Source: Pseudorhodoferax soli
GTDB lineage: Bacteria; Pseudomonadota; Gammaproteobacteria; Burkholderiales; Burkholderiaceae_C
Direction of reading: 5' to 3'
Assembly (NCBI RefSeq): GCF_003337555.1
Contig: NZ_QPJK01000007.1
Span: 196,553-260,552 of the forward strand
DNA: 64,000 bases
Positions 18,288-26,908 of this stretch are shown here, in pieces (positions within the stretch are counted from its first letter, which is position 1; each line of letters begins with the position of its first letter). Both the position numbers and the translations under genes were made by a program. The notes below the pieces were generated by a model that worked only from the letters and a program-made list of their open reading frames with translations, searched no databases and was not told where the DNA came from.

Positions 18288-18534
18288 GTCCGCGTATTCC
18301 TTCATCACGCGGCTCGGCATACTTGGGGGCGCATGCATCTGCGATGTGCCCACGACGTTCGGCAGCCGCTGGCATGTCGCCAAGCGCATGGGCTCGGCCC
18401 GCTACCATCCGCGCCCCGACGGGCGACCACGCCAGTGCCGCTGCAATGGCAGCGGGACCTGCCGCCCTTCGATCTAGACGCCTCGCACGGGCAAGCAGCC
18501 CGTGCGCGAGACCTCCTCCATCACCTTGCCCGGC

Positions 18535-19545
18535 ATGCGCCTCTCCACCTCGCTCTCACGGCTCGAGCTGTTCGTCAAAGTCATCAATGAAGGCAGTCTG
18601 TCCAATGCCGCACGCGCGTTGGCGCTGACACCATCGGCCGTCAGCAAGTCGCTATCGCAGCTCGAATCCCAGCTCGGAACGACTCTCGTCAAGCGAACGT
18701 CCCGCCACCTGTCGCTGACGGAGGGCGGTGCGACCCTGTACGAGCGTGCCAAGACCATCCTGCAGGAGGCGGACGCCGCGCTGCACGCGACGCTGCAGTA
18801 CCGCAAGCCATCCGGCGTGCTACGCGTGACTTGCTCGATCGCGCTCGGCTGCACGCAGATCTCGCGCCTGGTGCGGGAATTCATCTCCCTGTACCCAGAC
18901 ATCGAGTTGTCTCTAAACCTGGACGATCGGATTGCCGACCTGTCCGCCGCCGACCACGACGTGGCCTTGCGCATCACCTCGCGCGACGACTGGGACTATG
19001 TCGGCCGTCGGCTCGCTCCAATCCAATGGATCTACGCTGCATCACCCGGATACTTGGCCTCAAGGCCAGCGGTGCGTGTCCCGCAGGATCTGGCCGTCCA
19101 CTGCTGCCTGCTCTACCCGGCCATGACCGAGAAGCGCCAGTGGTCGTTCTTCCATGACGGCGAGGAGCTGAACGTCAAGGTGCCTTGTCGAGCCGTCTCC
19201 AACTCGAGCCTGGCACTTGCCGAGATGGCAACGGACGGCTCTGGCGTGGTATGCATCCCCGACTATGTGGCCCACCGCTACCTCAATGACGGCAGCCTCG
19301 TGGAGGTCCTGCCGGCCTACGCACCCCAGCAACGCCACGCCCTCTACGCGCTCTACACGAAGACCCGCTACAGCAACCCCGCGCTGCGCGCCTTCGTCGA
19401 TTTCCTGGCGGACAAGTTCGAGGACGGCGTGCCTTGGAATCCACGGGAGGGGTCAGGACGCACGCAGGCCCTCAGCGCTTCAGCAAGGCCTGCGACAGCC
19501 GAAGGATCGCCAGGTCCACGACCTGCCTCGGGCAACCAAGGTTGA
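18535..19545 (+). CDS. LysR family regulator (CrgA-like)
   Basis: About 336 residues with the helix-turn-helix LTPSAVSKSLSQLESQLG and the effector domain pattern GVLRVTCSIALG followed by LDDRIADLSAADHDVALRI. Both are typical of the CrgA/AaeR-like LysR branch. The C-terminal tail is unusually long and of low complexity, and it overlaps the convergent PatB-type gene by 74 bp. The start is taken at the ATG 18535; an in-frame GTG at 18502 is possible. It resembles the LysR at 27982-28944. Confidence 0.88.
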   Translation: MRLSTSLSRLELFVKVINEGSLSNAARALALTPSAVSKSLSQLESQLGTTLVKRTSRHLSLTEGGATLYERAKTILQEADAALHATLQYRKPSGVLRVTCSIALGCTQISRLVREFISLYPDIELSLNLDDRIADLSAADHDVALRITSRDDWDYVGRRLAPIQWIYAASPGYLASRPAVRVPQDLAVHCCLLYPAMTEKRQWSFFHDGEELNVKVPCRAVSNSSLALAEMATDGSGVVCIPDYVAHRYLNDGSLVEVLPAYAPQQRHALYALYTKTRYSNPALRAFVDFLADKFEDGVPWNPREGSGRTQALSASARPATAEGSPGPRPASGNQG

Positions 19546-20698
19546 TCCGCATGAATCCATGGCCATCGGCCCCGAACTTCGGTCCCTTGTCCAGCCAAAC
19601 ACGACCTTCCACGAGCAGGAAGTTCTCCAACTCGGCCGGCGACATGCCGAGCTCCCGGAAATCGATCCAGCCGAGGTACAGGGAGTCCATCTCGATTGCG
19701 CAGACACCCGCGTTCAGCGCGTTGATCCGCGACGCGAAGTGCCGCTGGTTCGTTCCGATGTAGCGCGTGAGGGCGTCGACCCATGCGTCACCATGCGTGA
19801 ACGCCGCCTCGGTCGCGACCAAGCCAAGGGTGTTGACCCGGGTGTTGTAGTTTCGCTCGATCGTCCGAAGTACTTCGGCACGCAGGCGCTTGTCGGGGAT
19901 GAACATGTTCCCGCACTGCAGCCCTGCAAGGTTGAACGTCTTGCTTGCCGACGTGCAGGTGATGCTGTTCTCGGCGAACTGGCGGCCCAACGAGGCGAAG
20001 GGCGTATGCCGCGCGCCATGCGCCAGGACGAAGTCGCAATGCACCTCGTCCGCGATGACCAGGATGCCGTGACGCAGGCAGATCTCCCCCATGGTCCTCA
20101 ACTCGTCGGGCGTCCACACGTTGCCGGTCGGGTTGTGCGGATTCGAGAGGATGAAGATCTTCGTGTTCGGACGGATGGCCGCCTCGAACGCCTTCGCGTC
20201 GAACCGGTACTTCTCGCCATCGTAGTGAAGAGGTGCCAGCGCCAGGTGGCGCCCATTGATGAGCACGTCCTGGTGGAAGTGGATGTAGACAGGCGGCTGG
20301 ATGAGGACGGAGTCCCCAGCCTTCGAGCAGGTCTGGATGATGGTCTTGAGCGCGGCAACAACGCTGGCGATCGGCACCACCCATTCGGCTTGTGCATCCC
20401 AACCGAACCGCCGGCGCTGCCAGCCGGTGACGGACTCGAGATACGCCTTCGACGGATCGCCGTTGTAGCCGTAGATCCCGTGGGCGACAGCTTCGTGCAG
20501 AGCGCTGGTTACCTCGGCCGGCGACTTGAAGTCCATGTCCGCAACCCACATGGGCAGTGGATTGGCGGCGGCCTGCTCGGCGGACATGGAGTTCGCCGAG
20601 ATCGTCCACTTCATCGAGTTGCTGTTGCTGCGATCGACGACCGTGTCGAAGTCGAACTCCGAGCAGTCGCTGAACAGGACATCGGGGGTTTTGTTCAT
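19472..20698 (-). CDS. PatB/MalY-type PLP-dependent C-S lyase
   Basis: The protein has 408 residues with fold-type I aminotransferase features. It has the MWVADMDF N-terminal motif of the MalY/PatB family, SNPHNPTG, IADEVHCDF, and the PLP lysine in SASKTFNLAG. The family performs beta-elimination on cystathionine or cysteine conjugates, releasing a thiol and 2-aminoacrylate. The gene follows an SdaC-type permease and a RidA gene on the same strand, which fits import of an amino acid or conjugate, lyase action and enamine clean-up. The start ATG at 20698 follows GAGGAAA; the ATG at 20711-20713 lies on the ribosome site. Confidence 0.9.
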   Translation of the reverse strand: MNKTPDVLFSDCSEFDFDTVVDRSNSNSMKWTISANSMSAEQAAANPLPMWVADMDFKSPAEVTSALHEAVAHGIYGYNGDPSKAYLESVTGWQRRRFGWDAQAEWVVPIASVVAALKTIIQTCSKAGDSVLIQPPVYIHFHQDVLINGRHLALAPLHYDGEKYRFDAKAFEAAIRPNTKIFILSNPHNPTGNVWTPDELRTMGEICLRHGILVIADEVHCDFVLAHGARHTPFASLGRQFAENSITCTSASKTFNLAGLQCGNMFIPDKRLRAEVLRTIERNYNTRVNTLGLVATEAAFTHGDAWVDALTRYIGTNQRHFASRINALNAGVCAIEMDSLYLGWIDFRELGMSPAELENFLLVEGRVWLDKGPKFGADGHGFMRINLGCPRQVVDLAILRLSQALLKR

Positions 20699-20745
20699 GA
20701 TTTCCTCACTCATGCGGCGCGCAGGCGCCAGGGCTCAACGTAGGT

Positions 20746-22017
20746 TCAGTAACCCATCGCCTTCAGGACCGGAGACAGGCAGACGATCAGGCCGAACAAG
20801 AACACGTACCAGACCTTCAGCGACTTGTACTGGCGCAGTGCTGGAACCTTGTAGACCAGGATACAAGGGATCACGAACGACGCGATGCCGTAGATCGGCG
20901 AGGCCAGCTGCTGCAGCAGCAGGATCGAGAAGCGCGTCTGAACCCAGAACCACAGGCCCACCACGATGGCCACGCATACCGCAACCGAGATGAGCCGGTC
21001 GCTGATCCGTTCCCTGGGGATGAATCGGCACACGAGGTTGAGCACCACACCCTTGATCGATTCCTCGAAGCCAAGGTAGATGCCAAGGAAGGCCGTCAAG
21101 ATGGCGAACACATTGAGCGCCGTCGTGAGGTAGAGCACGACGCTTCCGGGCATGACACTTCCAGCCAGCGCTAGCGCGGAGATGTTCTGCGCCTTCGCCG
21201 ACAACGCCTGCTCATGCGAAAGGGCAAACGCGAAGGAGGTCGCGAAGAACAGAACCGAGACGACCAGGACACCGTAGGCGATGCGATTGGCACGAAGCGC
21301 CCGGTACGTCGCGATCCTCGGGTCGGACTCGACCTTGCGGAACGCAATGTTCATCGGGCTCAGGATCTGCACGAACAGGATCGAGAACAGCGTGAAGGGT
21401 ACCGTCAGGACCGTGTCGATCAGGAACTGCTTCAGCGCGGGCAGAGATGGCAGGTTGTTCTTCAGGTCCCAGTGCGGAATCATGACGATGCCGAGCAGAA
21501 CGACGACGCCCAGCTTGAACAGCACAAGGGGACCGGCGACCTTGAACAACATGCGCTCGCCCTGCGCCGCAATCAGAACCAGAAGGCACAGAATCCCCAG
21601 CGAGAACAGCGGATTGTCAGAGAGCAGTTGCGTCGTGACCCCGAAGGTCTGAAGGTACTTGGCCGTGTCGAAGGTGACAGCCAGCGAGTACGTCAGCATG
21701 CCCTTGACGAGCATGAAGAAGTAGACGACCGCCAGGAACATTCCCCAGTTGCGGCCAAGGTACTGCGTGATGATCCCTGCGTAGCTGTCGCACTCCTCGC
21801 TTGCCGACAAGGTCTGCAGATAGAGCTTTTGCATCATGTACAGCGCCGGGTAGGCAAGCGCCACCGATGCCGCGAAGGCCCACACGCCGGTGATGCCGAC
21901 CTGGACCGGAAGGAACACGATGCCGGCCCCGATGGCCATGCCGATGCACAGAATCACCCAGCCCAGGTCGTAGCGGGTGAAGGGAACCTTGCCGATGGGC
22001 TCAGCCGTCTTTGTCAT
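20746..22017 (-). CDS. SdaC/TdcC (HAAAP) family amino acid permease
   Basis: The protein has 423 residues and eleven predicted membrane segments. The opening GMAIGAGIVFLPVQVG is characteristic of hydroxy/aromatic amino acid permeases of the serine/threonine SdaC-TdcC group. The start ATG at 22017 has a GGGAGAC site; the longer frame is not supported. It lies between the RidA gene (127-bp gap with palindromes) and the PatB-type lyase (47-bp gap). The likely cargo is a small amino acid or cysteine derivative. Confidence 0.9.
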   Translation of the reverse strand: MTKTAEPIGKVPFTRYDLGWVILCIGMAIGAGIVFLPVQVGITGVWAFAASVALAYPALYMMQKLYLQTLSASEECDSYAGIITQYLGRNWGMFLAVVYFFMLVKGMLTYSLAVTFDTAKYLQTFGVTTQLLSDNPLFSLGILCLLVLIAAQGERMLFKVAGPLVLFKLGVVVLLGIVMIPHWDLKNNLPSLPALKQFLIDTVLTVPFTLFSILFVQILSPMNIAFRKVESDPRIATYRALRANRIAYGVLVVSVLFFATSFAFALSHEQALSAKAQNISALALAGSVMPGSVVLYLTTALNVFAILTAFLGIYLGFEESIKGVVLNLVCRFIPRERISDRLISVAVCVAIVVGLWFWVQTRFSILLLQQLASPIYGIASFVIPCILVYKVPALRQYKSLKVWYVFLFGLIVCLSPVLKAMGY

Positions 22018-22069
22018 TCTTGTCTCCCAGTGAGGTGGAGTTGGCGTCGGCAATGGGCGCACCATTCCG

Positions 22070-22095
22070 ACACCGCTAGCGGTGTGAAGTACTTC
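22070..22095. promoter_or_regulatory. Two adjacent perfect palindromes upstream of the permease
   Basis: ACACCGCTAGCGGTGT (16 bp, 22070-22085) is directly followed by GAAGTACTTC (10 bp, 22086-22095). Both are perfectly self-complementary. They lie 53 bp before the permease start and could be operators for a dimeric repressor or a processing hairpin. No T-run follows on the minus strand, so a simple terminator is less likely. Confidence 0.4.
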
Positions 22096-22144
22096 TTTCA
22101 GGGGTGGACGGCCAGTGCGGCCGCCCGATCAGAACGTCACGCCT

Positions 22145-22561
22145 TCAGGCTTCGACGCGGTGGGCGATCGCCTCGATCTCGACGAGCACGTCGCGCGGAA
22201 GGCGCGCGACCTCGACCGTGGAGCGCGCCGGCGCCACGGCGCCGAAGCACTCGGCATAGGCTTGGTTCATCTCCGCGAAGGTCGACAGATCTTTCACGAA
22301 GACGGTGGTCTTGATGACAGTCGCCAGGCTTGCACCGCCGGCCTGCAGCACCGCGGCGAGGTTCGCGATCGACTGCTTGGTCTGCTCTGCGACAGTTCCT
22401 TCGACGAGACTTCCATCCGCGCGGAGCGGAAGCTGACCGGATGCAAACACGAGGTCCTTGAACGTGCTCCCCTGCGAGTACGGGCCGATGGCGGCGGGAG
22501 CCTGCTGCGTTGCAATGCGGTGGATCTCCGAGCGGCCGTCGTCGGGCAATGCGCTGGTCAT
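22145..22561 (-). CDS. RidA family reactive enamine/imine deaminase
   Basis: The protein has 138 residues, the normal RidA size. GPYSQG, FASGQLPL and ARSTVEVARLP contain the conserved arginine that holds the carboxylate of 2-aminoacrylate-type substrates. RidA proteins hydrolyse enamines or imines made by PLP lyases, so its place ahead of the permease and PatB-type gene fits the pathway. The start ATG at 22561 has CAGGAGTT upstream. It is divergent from an MFS gene at 22795. Confidence 0.92.
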   Translation of the reverse strand: MTSALPDDGRSEIHRIATQQAPAAIGPYSQGSTFKDLVFASGQLPLRADGSLVEGTVAEQTKQSIANLAAVLQAGGASLATVIKTTVFVKDLSTFAEMNQAYAECFGAVAPARSTVEVARLPRDVLVEIEAIAHRVEA

Positions 22562-22794
22562 GGATTGAACTCCTGCTGCTTGTTGTTGGATGAAGCCGCC
22601 TGCAGGCAGCGCATGCGCGATGCGCTCGTTCACGCATCGACCTGCAGGGAGGGCTTTGGTTGAGCAGCAGTGTATGAACGGGATACGTCCGTGGCGCCGG
22701 ACATCTGGGCACACCAAGCGTGCCGATTTTTCACAGATGCGCAGGACTGCGAGCGGCGGGTTGCATCCATGATCGCCATATTAGGGAAAACCAT

Positions 22795-23991
22795 ATGACG
22801 AACACCACCGCAACCGCAAACCTGGACCAGTCTTCCGCCGACGCCTGGCGGGTGATCACTGCAGGAATCTGCGCACTCATCCTCACCGTCGGACTGGCCC
22901 GCTTCGCCTACACGCCGATGTTGCCCATCATGGCCAAGCAGGCGAACCTTTCACAGCTGGCGGGGGGCTGGCTGGCGTCGATCAACTATGCGGGATACAT
23001 GGCCGGCGTGCTCATGGCATCGGCGATCAGTGACATGCGATTGAAGTACCGCCTGTACCGCCTTGGCCTGGTCGTCGCCGTGCTGAGCACGGCGGCGATG
23101 GGCATGACCACCAGTGTCGTCGTCTGGGCCGTGCTGCGTTTCGTCGCCGGGTTGTCGAGCATCGCAGGCATGCTGCTCGCGTCGGGCCTTGTGCTGAACT
23201 GGCTGATGCGCAGTGGACGGCGTGCGGAACTAGGGCTCCACTTCTCGGGTCTTGGATTGGGCATCGCGCTGTCGGGTCTTGCTGTCGCCGCCACGTCGTC
23301 CCATGCGAACTGGGGACAGCAATGGCTGATCCTCGGCGCGATCGCCGTGCTCTTCTGCGTGCCAGCCTTGGCGTGGATGCCTGCCCCGGCGCGCTCGACG
23401 AAGGCTGCATCCCATCGGCGCCCGGAGCTTGCACCGCCATCGGCGCGTTGGATGTGGTTGTCTGTCCTCGCCTACTTCTGTGCGGGTTTCGGCTTCGCGA
23501 TCGGGGCGACCTTCATCGTGGCCATTCTGGAAAAGCTTCCCGAACTTGAAGGACAAGGCGGCTGGGTCTGGGTGTGTGTGGGCATGGCAGCAGTGCCCTC
23601 CACATTTCTCTGGGACCGTATCGCCAAGCGGATCGGGTCGGCGCGCGCCCTCCTCCTCGCATATGGACTGCAGGCGATTGCGATGGTTCTTCCCATCATC
23701 TCCCACCATCTGTCCATGAACCTCGCAAGCGCCGTTCTCTTCGGCGGTACCTTTGCAGGCATCGTCAGTCTTACGCTGAGCATGGTCGGCCGCCGCTTCC
23801 CGGCAGCGCCAGCGAAAGCCATGGCCAAGATGACGCTCAGCTACGGCGTCGCTCAGATCCTTGCGCCAGCCCTCGCTGGATACCTTGGCCAGATGACCGG
23901 AAGCTATGACGACGCCTTGATCGTGTCCGCATTTCTGATGGCGATCGGACTGATGCTGATGCAGTTGCTTGCACGACAGCAGGACGCCTGA
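22795..23991 (+). CDS. YbfB/YjiJ family MFS transporter
   Basis: The protein has 398 residues and twelve membrane segments. The opening LARFAYTPMLPIM is the hallmark of YbfB/YjiJ-type MFS permeases, and GGWLASINYAGYMAGVL follows. The ATG at 22795 has AGGGAAAA eight bases upstream; the longer frame begins inside the RidA promoter region. The cargo is unknown. Being divergent from RidA it may share control with the lyase cassette. Confidence 0.9.
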   Translation: MTNTTATANLDQSSADAWRVITAGICALILTVGLARFAYTPMLPIMAKQANLSQLAGGWLASINYAGYMAGVLMASAISDMRLKYRLYRLGLVVAVLSTAAMGMTTSVVVWAVLRFVAGLSSIAGMLLASGLVLNWLMRSGRRAELGLHFSGLGLGIALSGLAVAATSSHANWGQQWLILGAIAVLFCVPALAWMPAPARSTKAASHRRPELAPPSARWMWLSVLAYFCAGFGFAIGATFIVAILEKLPELEGQGGWVWVCVGMAAVPSTFLWDRIAKRIGSARALLLAYGLQAIAMVLPIISHHLSMNLASAVLFGGTFAGIVSLTLSMVGRRFPAAPAKAMAKMTLSYGVAQILAPALAGYLGQMTGSYDDALIVSAFLMAIGLMLMQLLARQQDA

Positions 23992-24002
23992 CGGCGCCTG
24001 CT

Positions 24003-24029
24003 CGCCGAGTGCAACTTGCGGGCTCGGCG
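24003..24029. terminator. Possible bidirectional hairpin
   Basis: CGCCGAG and CTCGGCG form a 7-bp stem around a 13-nt loop between two convergent transporter genes. There is no T-run on either strand. Confidence 0.25.
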
Positions 24030-24084
24030 GCACACTTTTCCCCTTGCTTGCGAGACGTGCATCCGGTGTTGACCGCGGCAATGC

Positions 24085-24843
24085 TCAGACCAGCATTCCG
24101 ACCCCGGTGCAGATGAGAAGCGCGCAAACAATGTGTCTCAGGGTTTCTCGAGACACTGGCAGCTTACGGTTCGCGGTGACGGTGGTCACCAGCAGGACCA
24201 CCGGAATTGCCTCCGCCGCCAACAGCAACGACTGCGCGCCCACTCGCCCGCTCAGCCCAAGCACCACGAGCCGCAACAGTGCGCCGATGCCAAAGCTGAA
24301 GATCAAGGACTCCTGGATCCGCTCCAGAGGCCAAGGCTGCCGATAGACCACGTAGACCAGCGGCGGCCCGGCTGCAGAGAACATCCCGCCGAGCACGCCC
24401 GACAGCAGCCCGACGAATGCGAAGACCCGCGGAGGCGACGTCGTCTCGTGCGGCTTGGCCATTCGCCAAAGCAACAGCGCGCAGCCGATCACGATGACTC
24501 CGAGCAAGGTCCGGAGGAGGTGAAATGCGTGCGCCGCCAGCAGCACCAGTACGCCCATCCCGATGAATGAACCCACCACGTTGAAGAGCACGGCCGTCTT
24601 CATCGCGGGCTCGAATCTGAGAGGACGTCTGCGATGAAGGAATGTCGCCGCGTTCATCACGACGATGAACGACACCGCGTTCACCGCGTCAGGCAAAGGG
24701 AACAAGTTGGTCAGACCGACGAACCCCAGCAGCAGCAGCGACAACGCGAACCCCGTGAGGGTCTGCACGTACACCGAGGCTGCCACAAAGAAGACGAAGG
24801 TCAGGTGCGCGGCCAGACCACCCTGCGCGAAAAGGGCTGCCAT
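24085..24843 (-). CDS. TauE/SafE family (sulfite exporter-like) membrane protein
   Basis: The protein has 252 residues and seven or eight membrane segments. The pattern fits TauE/SafE: an N-terminal VQTLTGFALSLLLLG stretch and a mid-protein GLLSGVLGGMFSAAGPPLV glycine-rich motif. Members export sulfite, sulfoacetate or other small anions. The start ATG at 24843 lies 5 bp after the stop of a 48-codon frame with a strong ribosome site, so translation may be coupled. The true substrate is not evident. Confidence 0.85.
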   Translation of the reverse strand: MAALFAQGGLAAHLTFVFFVAASVYVQTLTGFALSLLLLGFVGLTNLFPLPDAVNAVSFIVVMNAATFLHRRRPLRFEPAMKTAVLFNVVGSFIGMGVLVLLAAHAFHLLRTLLGVIVIGCALLLWRMAKPHETTSPPRVFAFVGLLSGVLGGMFSAAGPPLVYVVYRQPWPLERIQESLIFSFGIGALLRLVVLGLSGRVGAQSLLLAAEAIPVVLLVTTVTANRKLPVSRETLRHIVCALLICTGVGMLV

Positions 24844-24848
24844 TCGCT

Positions 24849-24995
24849 CTAGACAACCCTGGAATGAGGTTCGCTCGATCTGGTGGTCATCGCGCACCAA
24901 TGCGGTGACCGCCCCAGCTCGACGGTCGGCGGCTGCGTCAGGCCGGCGATCCGCACGAACAACTGCGTGCGGCTTTCAATCCAGTCCTGCAGCAT
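24849..24995 (-). CDS. Small ORF (48 aa) ahead of the TauE gene
   Basis: The frame begins MLQDWIESRTQLFVRIAGL and ends 5 bp before the TauE-like start. The ATG is preceded by GAGGAAAGAG, one of the best ribosome sites in this area, which is the main argument for translation. I do not recognise the product. It could be a leader peptide that couples translation, or the start of a larger gene lost by deletion. Confidence 0.35.
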   Translation of the reverse strand: MLQDWIESRTQLFVRIAGLTQPPTVELGRSPHWCAMTTRSSEPHSRVV

Positions 24996-25680
24996 CTCTT
25001 TCCTCAATGTCGTTGGGGTGTCTGCATCCTCGGGATCTTCACCAACGAAGTGCCCCCGTTGCGACAACTGCGATTCTTCGGCGAGTACCGCCACAAGACA
25101 AACGGGATATTCTTTGCTTGGCCCAAAGAAAAACTTTCCGTTGGGTCAGGTTCGCAGGCCGATCCACTCAAGCCATTCGAGACAGACGTTCGTCGCCGGT
25201 ATCCGCAACACCAGCCGCCGCGCAACCGTGGCGAGCGGTGAAGAGATGCGGTAAGTCAGAAGCGGTGCGCTGAGAGCAAAGGCTCTGCCCGTCGAGGTCG
25301 CATTGCAGCGAACTCAGACATCAGAAAGGGCCCGATCGGCAAGACCGGTTTGGTCGAACTGAACGGGTCGCGGTCGCACCAGATCCTCCAGCTACCGGTT
25401 GACCCGCGCGCAAGGCGTAGGCCCTCCGCCACCTGTCGCGCGCCTTCGCAAGACTCCCCGTGGGCCGAACGCTCCAACTTGGAAGTGCACGCCCTTGAGG
25501 GCCCGCCCCGCAGACCATCGACCTCAGGGCAGTTCGCGTGCTCGAGCCTTACGCCCCGATTCGCCTCCATTTATTCGTGAGCGATTGGCACAAGTGCATC
25601 CACCATTTCTCTCCAATCGAAGCGTCTCAAGCGCTGCATGACGCCAATAATGGAATGCACGAACTTCCTTGCATCCCATT
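24996..25680. other. Long gene-poor stretch
   Basis: This is about 685 bp between the TauE operon and the M20 gene. No frame has both a ribosome site and recognisable protein. The base composition is patchier than that of the flanks (an AT-rich patch near 25100-25140). It should contain the promoters of the TauE unit (leftward) and the amidohydrolase (rightward). Confidence 0.4.
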
Positions 25681-26886
25681 ATGGCACGCGACCCACTACC
25701 AGCGCTGGACACCAATTACGACGAAATTGTCGCGATACGCCGCGATATTCACGCACATCCCGAGCTCGCATTCAAAGAATCTCGAACGGCCGCGGTCGTG
25801 GAGAAGGCGCTTCGGTCCTGGAACATCAAAGTACACGCCGGACTGGGAAAAACTGGCGTCGTGGGCATTCTGCGCAAAGGGAACTCCAAGCGCGCGATCA
25901 TGCTGCGCGCCGACATGGATGCGCTCCCAATCCAAGAGGAAAACTCTTTCGACCACCGGTCCCAGCATGCCCAGACGATGCACGCGTGTGGACACGATGG
26001 ACACACGGCCATATTGCTCGGCGCGGCGCGAGAATTGGCACAACTCGAATCCTTCGACGGTACCGTTTATTTCCTCTTTCAGCCGGCGGAAGAGAACGGA
26101 AACGCGGGCGCGAAGGCGATGATCAACGATGGCCTGTTCGAGAAATTTCCCGTGGATGCCATTTACGGCATGCACAACTGGCCTGACCTTCCGGTAGGGA
26201 AGTTCGGCGTTGTTCCCGGGAAAATGATGGCGGGCGCGGCAAAGTTCAAGGTCACGATCAATGGCGCTGGAGGACACGCCGCCCTTCCGCATATTGCAAG
26301 GGACCCCGTTCCGCCCATGATTGCACTGGCACAGGCGATCCAAACGGTTCTCACGCGCGACCTGCGTCCGCTCGATTGCGCCGTCATCTCGATCACCCAG
26401 GTCGCGGCCGGTGGTGCTGCACATAACATCATCCCGGCCACCGCATCCCTCGGCGGAAGCATCCGCGCGTTCGAAGATGGTGTCTTCGACACCATCGAGG
26501 GGCGCATCCAAGAGCTCGCCGAAAGCATCGCGAAAGCGCACCGGTGCACCGCGCAGGTGGAAATCACCCGGTCGTATCCACCGCTGATCAATTCGCAACT
26601 GGAATTCGAGGCGGCCGTCCATAGTCTTCGTGCAATCGCCGGCGAACCGAATGTGGAGGTCATCGAGCCAGTGATGGGCTCGGAGGATTTCTCGTATTAC
26701 CTGCAGAAGAAACCCGGGTGTTTCGTCTTCATCGGCAATGGAGACGCGAACGGCACGGGGCTGGGGCCCTGCTCCCTGCACAACCCAAACTACGACTTCA
26801 ACGACTTGGCCATCCCCGTTGGCGTGCGCTACTGGTGCGGCCTTGTTGAAAGTCTCCTCCCGAAATCTCCGCAGGAAACTGCATAA
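25681..26886 (+). CDS. M20 family amidohydrolase (hippurate hydrolase-like)
   Basis: The protein has 401 residues from the ATG at 25681 (a TTG at 25669 is less likely). The metal-binding motif HACGHDGHT, the catalytic PAEENGNAG segment and the GSEDFSYYL ending are those of the HipO/IAA-amino acid hydrolase group. These enzymes release an amino acid from N-acyl or aromatic-acyl conjugates. A Bug-type binding protein gene starts 22 bp downstream, so uptake and cleavage of one substrate is likely. Confidence 0.92.
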   Translation: MARDPLPALDTNYDEIVAIRRDIHAHPELAFKESRTAAVVEKALRSWNIKVHAGLGKTGVVGILRKGNSKRAIMLRADMDALPIQEENSFDHRSQHAQTMHACGHDGHTAILLGAARELAQLESFDGTVYFLFQPAEENGNAGAKAMINDGLFEKFPVDAIYGMHNWPDLPVGKFGVVPGKMMAGAAKFKVTINGAGGHAALPHIARDPVPPMIALAQAIQTVLTRDLRPLDCAVISITQVAAGGAAHNIIPATASLGGSIRAFEDGVFDTIEGRIQELAESIAKAHRCTAQVEITRSYPPLINSQLEFEAAVHSLRAIAGEPNVEVIEPVMGSEDFSYYLQKKPGCFVFIGNGDANGTGLGPCSLHNPNYDFNDLAIPVGVRYWCGLVESLLPKSPQETA

Positions 26887-26908
26887 ATATCAAAGCAGCT
26901 CAAATACC

